This document shows positions 63,701 to 64,000 of a DNA stretch of 64,000 nucleotides, in pieces. The notes below the pieces were generated by a model, which searched no databases, had not been told where the DNA came from, and saw nothing but the letters and a program-made list of their open reading frames with translations. Within the stretch, counting starts at the first letter, position 1. Each line of letters begins with the position of its first letter. The stretch lies in assembly GCF_022014495.1 (NCBI RefSeq), contig NZ_JAKLSQ010000013.1, positions 124,001-188,000 on the forward strand. Reading direction: 5' to 3'. The stretch is from Sandaracinobacteroides sayramensis (GTDB taxonomy: Bacteria; Pseudomonadota; Alphaproteobacteria; Sphingomonadales; Sphingomonadaceae). A program made the translations under genes and the position numbers.

Positions 63701-64000
63701 GGAGGCGGACAACCCCGCCGCCGCCCGCGCGAAAGCGGAGGCGCTGGAACTGGAGCAGGAGGGGGTGGAGCCGAAGCTCGCGCGGCTACGCGCCGGATCG
63801 CGGGTGTTCGGTTCCAAACCCGGGGCCTATGGCGCCGGCTTGCAGTCGATGATCGACGAACGCTTGTGGCACCAGCGCGCCGATCTGGCGGAGGTCTATC
63901 TGGACTGGGGCAGCTATGCCTATGGCGGCGGGCAGCAGGGCGAAGGCGACCGCGCCCTGTTCGCCCGGCGGCTGACGGGCATCGACGCCGTGGTGCAGAA
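60771..64000 (+). CDS. cobN: Cobaltochelatase subunit CobN, 5' part
   Basis: The first 1076 codons are present, and the reading frame stays open to the right edge. The N-terminus MHLLTATPGAIANGDEAIDL and VVLLGGKSYWPYGVDEI are CobN-like. Later blocks include VLANYPNRDGRIGNGVGLDT near residue 390, HVGKHGNLEWLPGKALALSG near 555, DRPGQMSLLRALADDLGLGF near 725 and FSVDTRAVPTNTAWDLG near 850, then YLDWGSYAYGGG near 1045. CobN is the large subunit that inserts Co into hydrogenobyrinic acid diamide in the aerobic pathway. Its partners CobS and CobT (chelatase) are not in view. Confidence 0.95.
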   Translation, partial: MHLLTATPGAIANGDEAIDLDQSPGDMVLLTVADSDLACFADAAEALHTGEDGRPSLRLVNLLQLLHPYSVDLYVEKVIAHARFVCVVLLGGKSYWPYGVDEIAAIARARGIAFAAIADGSEPDPALAAASTLPADVLDRLRDYLRQGGVANARNFLKTAARLTGGDLGEPEAPLPLADAGLYLKGVERPTLTDLRDGWVEGQPTALFVFYRALLAAGTLEAPERVIEGLRAEGLNVAAVQVRSLREPFARDLLSGAIEVLRPDVILNATSFAASTPGEARAPSVLEEADCPILQLAFAAGEEAEWAGRARGLSPRDLAMNVALPEVDGRIFTRAVAFKAARAFDPRTQCGILAPKAVADRVRFVARLAANWARLRRTPAGERRVAMVLANYPNRDGRIGNGVGLDTPASAAHAIAALGAAGYDVGGAPTDGRVLMERLLAGRTNDMRSVRRASELLPLSRYRAHFDSLPTPARTAILERWGPPEADPFVRDDAFHLAVHRFGRLAVAVQPARGYNIDPKESYHDPALPPPHHYLAFHLWLENGFGAQAVVHVGKHGNLEWLPGKALALSGSCFPEICAGPVPQLYPFIVNDPGEGTQAKRRIGAVILDHLTPPLTRAESHGPLKQLEALVDEYYLAAGMDPRRLKRLQAEILDLARAQGLDSDAGMQGDGEEALAALDNYLCDLKEMQIRDGLHIFGRSPEGRLRRDLLVALARAPRGYDRPGQMSLLRALADDLGLGFDPLDCRLGDRWDGPRPAALAGVDTAPWRTVGDTVERLELLAAATVESGGVGPLSDAVANDMRGDLAPRVDACGQAEMAALLAGLDGRFVAPGPSGAPTRGRPDVLPTGRNFYSVDTRAVPTNTAWDLGQRSAELIVRDYVQREGQYPKAIALSAWGTANMRTGGDDIAQALALMGVRPRWEWTSGRVTGFEVMPLAELGRPRVDVTLRVSGFFRDAFPEQMDLIDSAARAVQALDEPEADNPAAARAKAEALELEQEGVEPKLARLRAGSRVFGSKPGAYGAGLQSMIDERLWHQRADLAEVYLDWGSYAYGGGQQGEGDRALFARRLTGIDAVVQ

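Overview
The window is GC-rich, almost completely coding DNA from an alphaproteobacterium, most likely a member of the Sphingomonadales. This rests on the mdh-sucC-sucD-sucA-sucB order, the sdhCDAB layout, the style of the proteins, the frequent GTG starts with 4-bp overlaps, and abundant TonB-dependent receptors. I could not test the assignment against a database.

Region 1 (1-24.8 kb) is core chromosome. It holds TCA-cycle operons on the minus strand (mdh-sucC-sucD, sucA-sucB and sdhC-sdhD-sdhA-sdhB), citrate synthase gltA on the plus strand, an EmrAB-type efflux pair, zapE with a thioesterase and a SPOR lipoprotein, pnuC with a NadR-like kinase and prmA, and comEC-ligA divergent from gltX.

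Region 2 (24.8-30.2 kb) is a patchwork. It contains an AT-rich islet with one small winged-helix gene, a ParDE/RelE-type toxin-antitoxin pair, a sigma-54 activator without a receiver domain, a divergent regulator, a ferredoxin-NADP reductase and tRNA-Pro(CGG).

Region 3 (30.3-43 kb) looks like one regulatory module. It has two DUF1254/DUF1214 proteins, membrane proteins (including DUF202 and DUF1622 types), two small exported proteins, a large arylsulfatase and a barrel-like exported protein. A NarL-type response regulator and a HisKA_3 sensor kinase lie in the same stretch. Four intergenic regions here share a GTARTTCYAC-like sequence, mostly in pairs 22-23 bp apart. I propose these as the binding sites of the response regulator. 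This is the most novel signal in the window.

Region 4 (43-64 kb) is a cobalamin uptake and salvage locus under two B12 riboswitches. Riboswitch 1 leads btuB, a DUF1636 gene, cobT, cobC and cobS. Riboswitch 2 leads a second btuB, then btuF, btuC, btuD, an unknown gene, cobW and cobN, which runs off the window. cobU and the opposite-strand cobC-cobD-cobQ run lie between them. Together they supply TonB-dependent import, ABC uptake, nucleotide-loop assembly and a CobN chelatase subunit. No other corrin-ring genes are visible inside the window.
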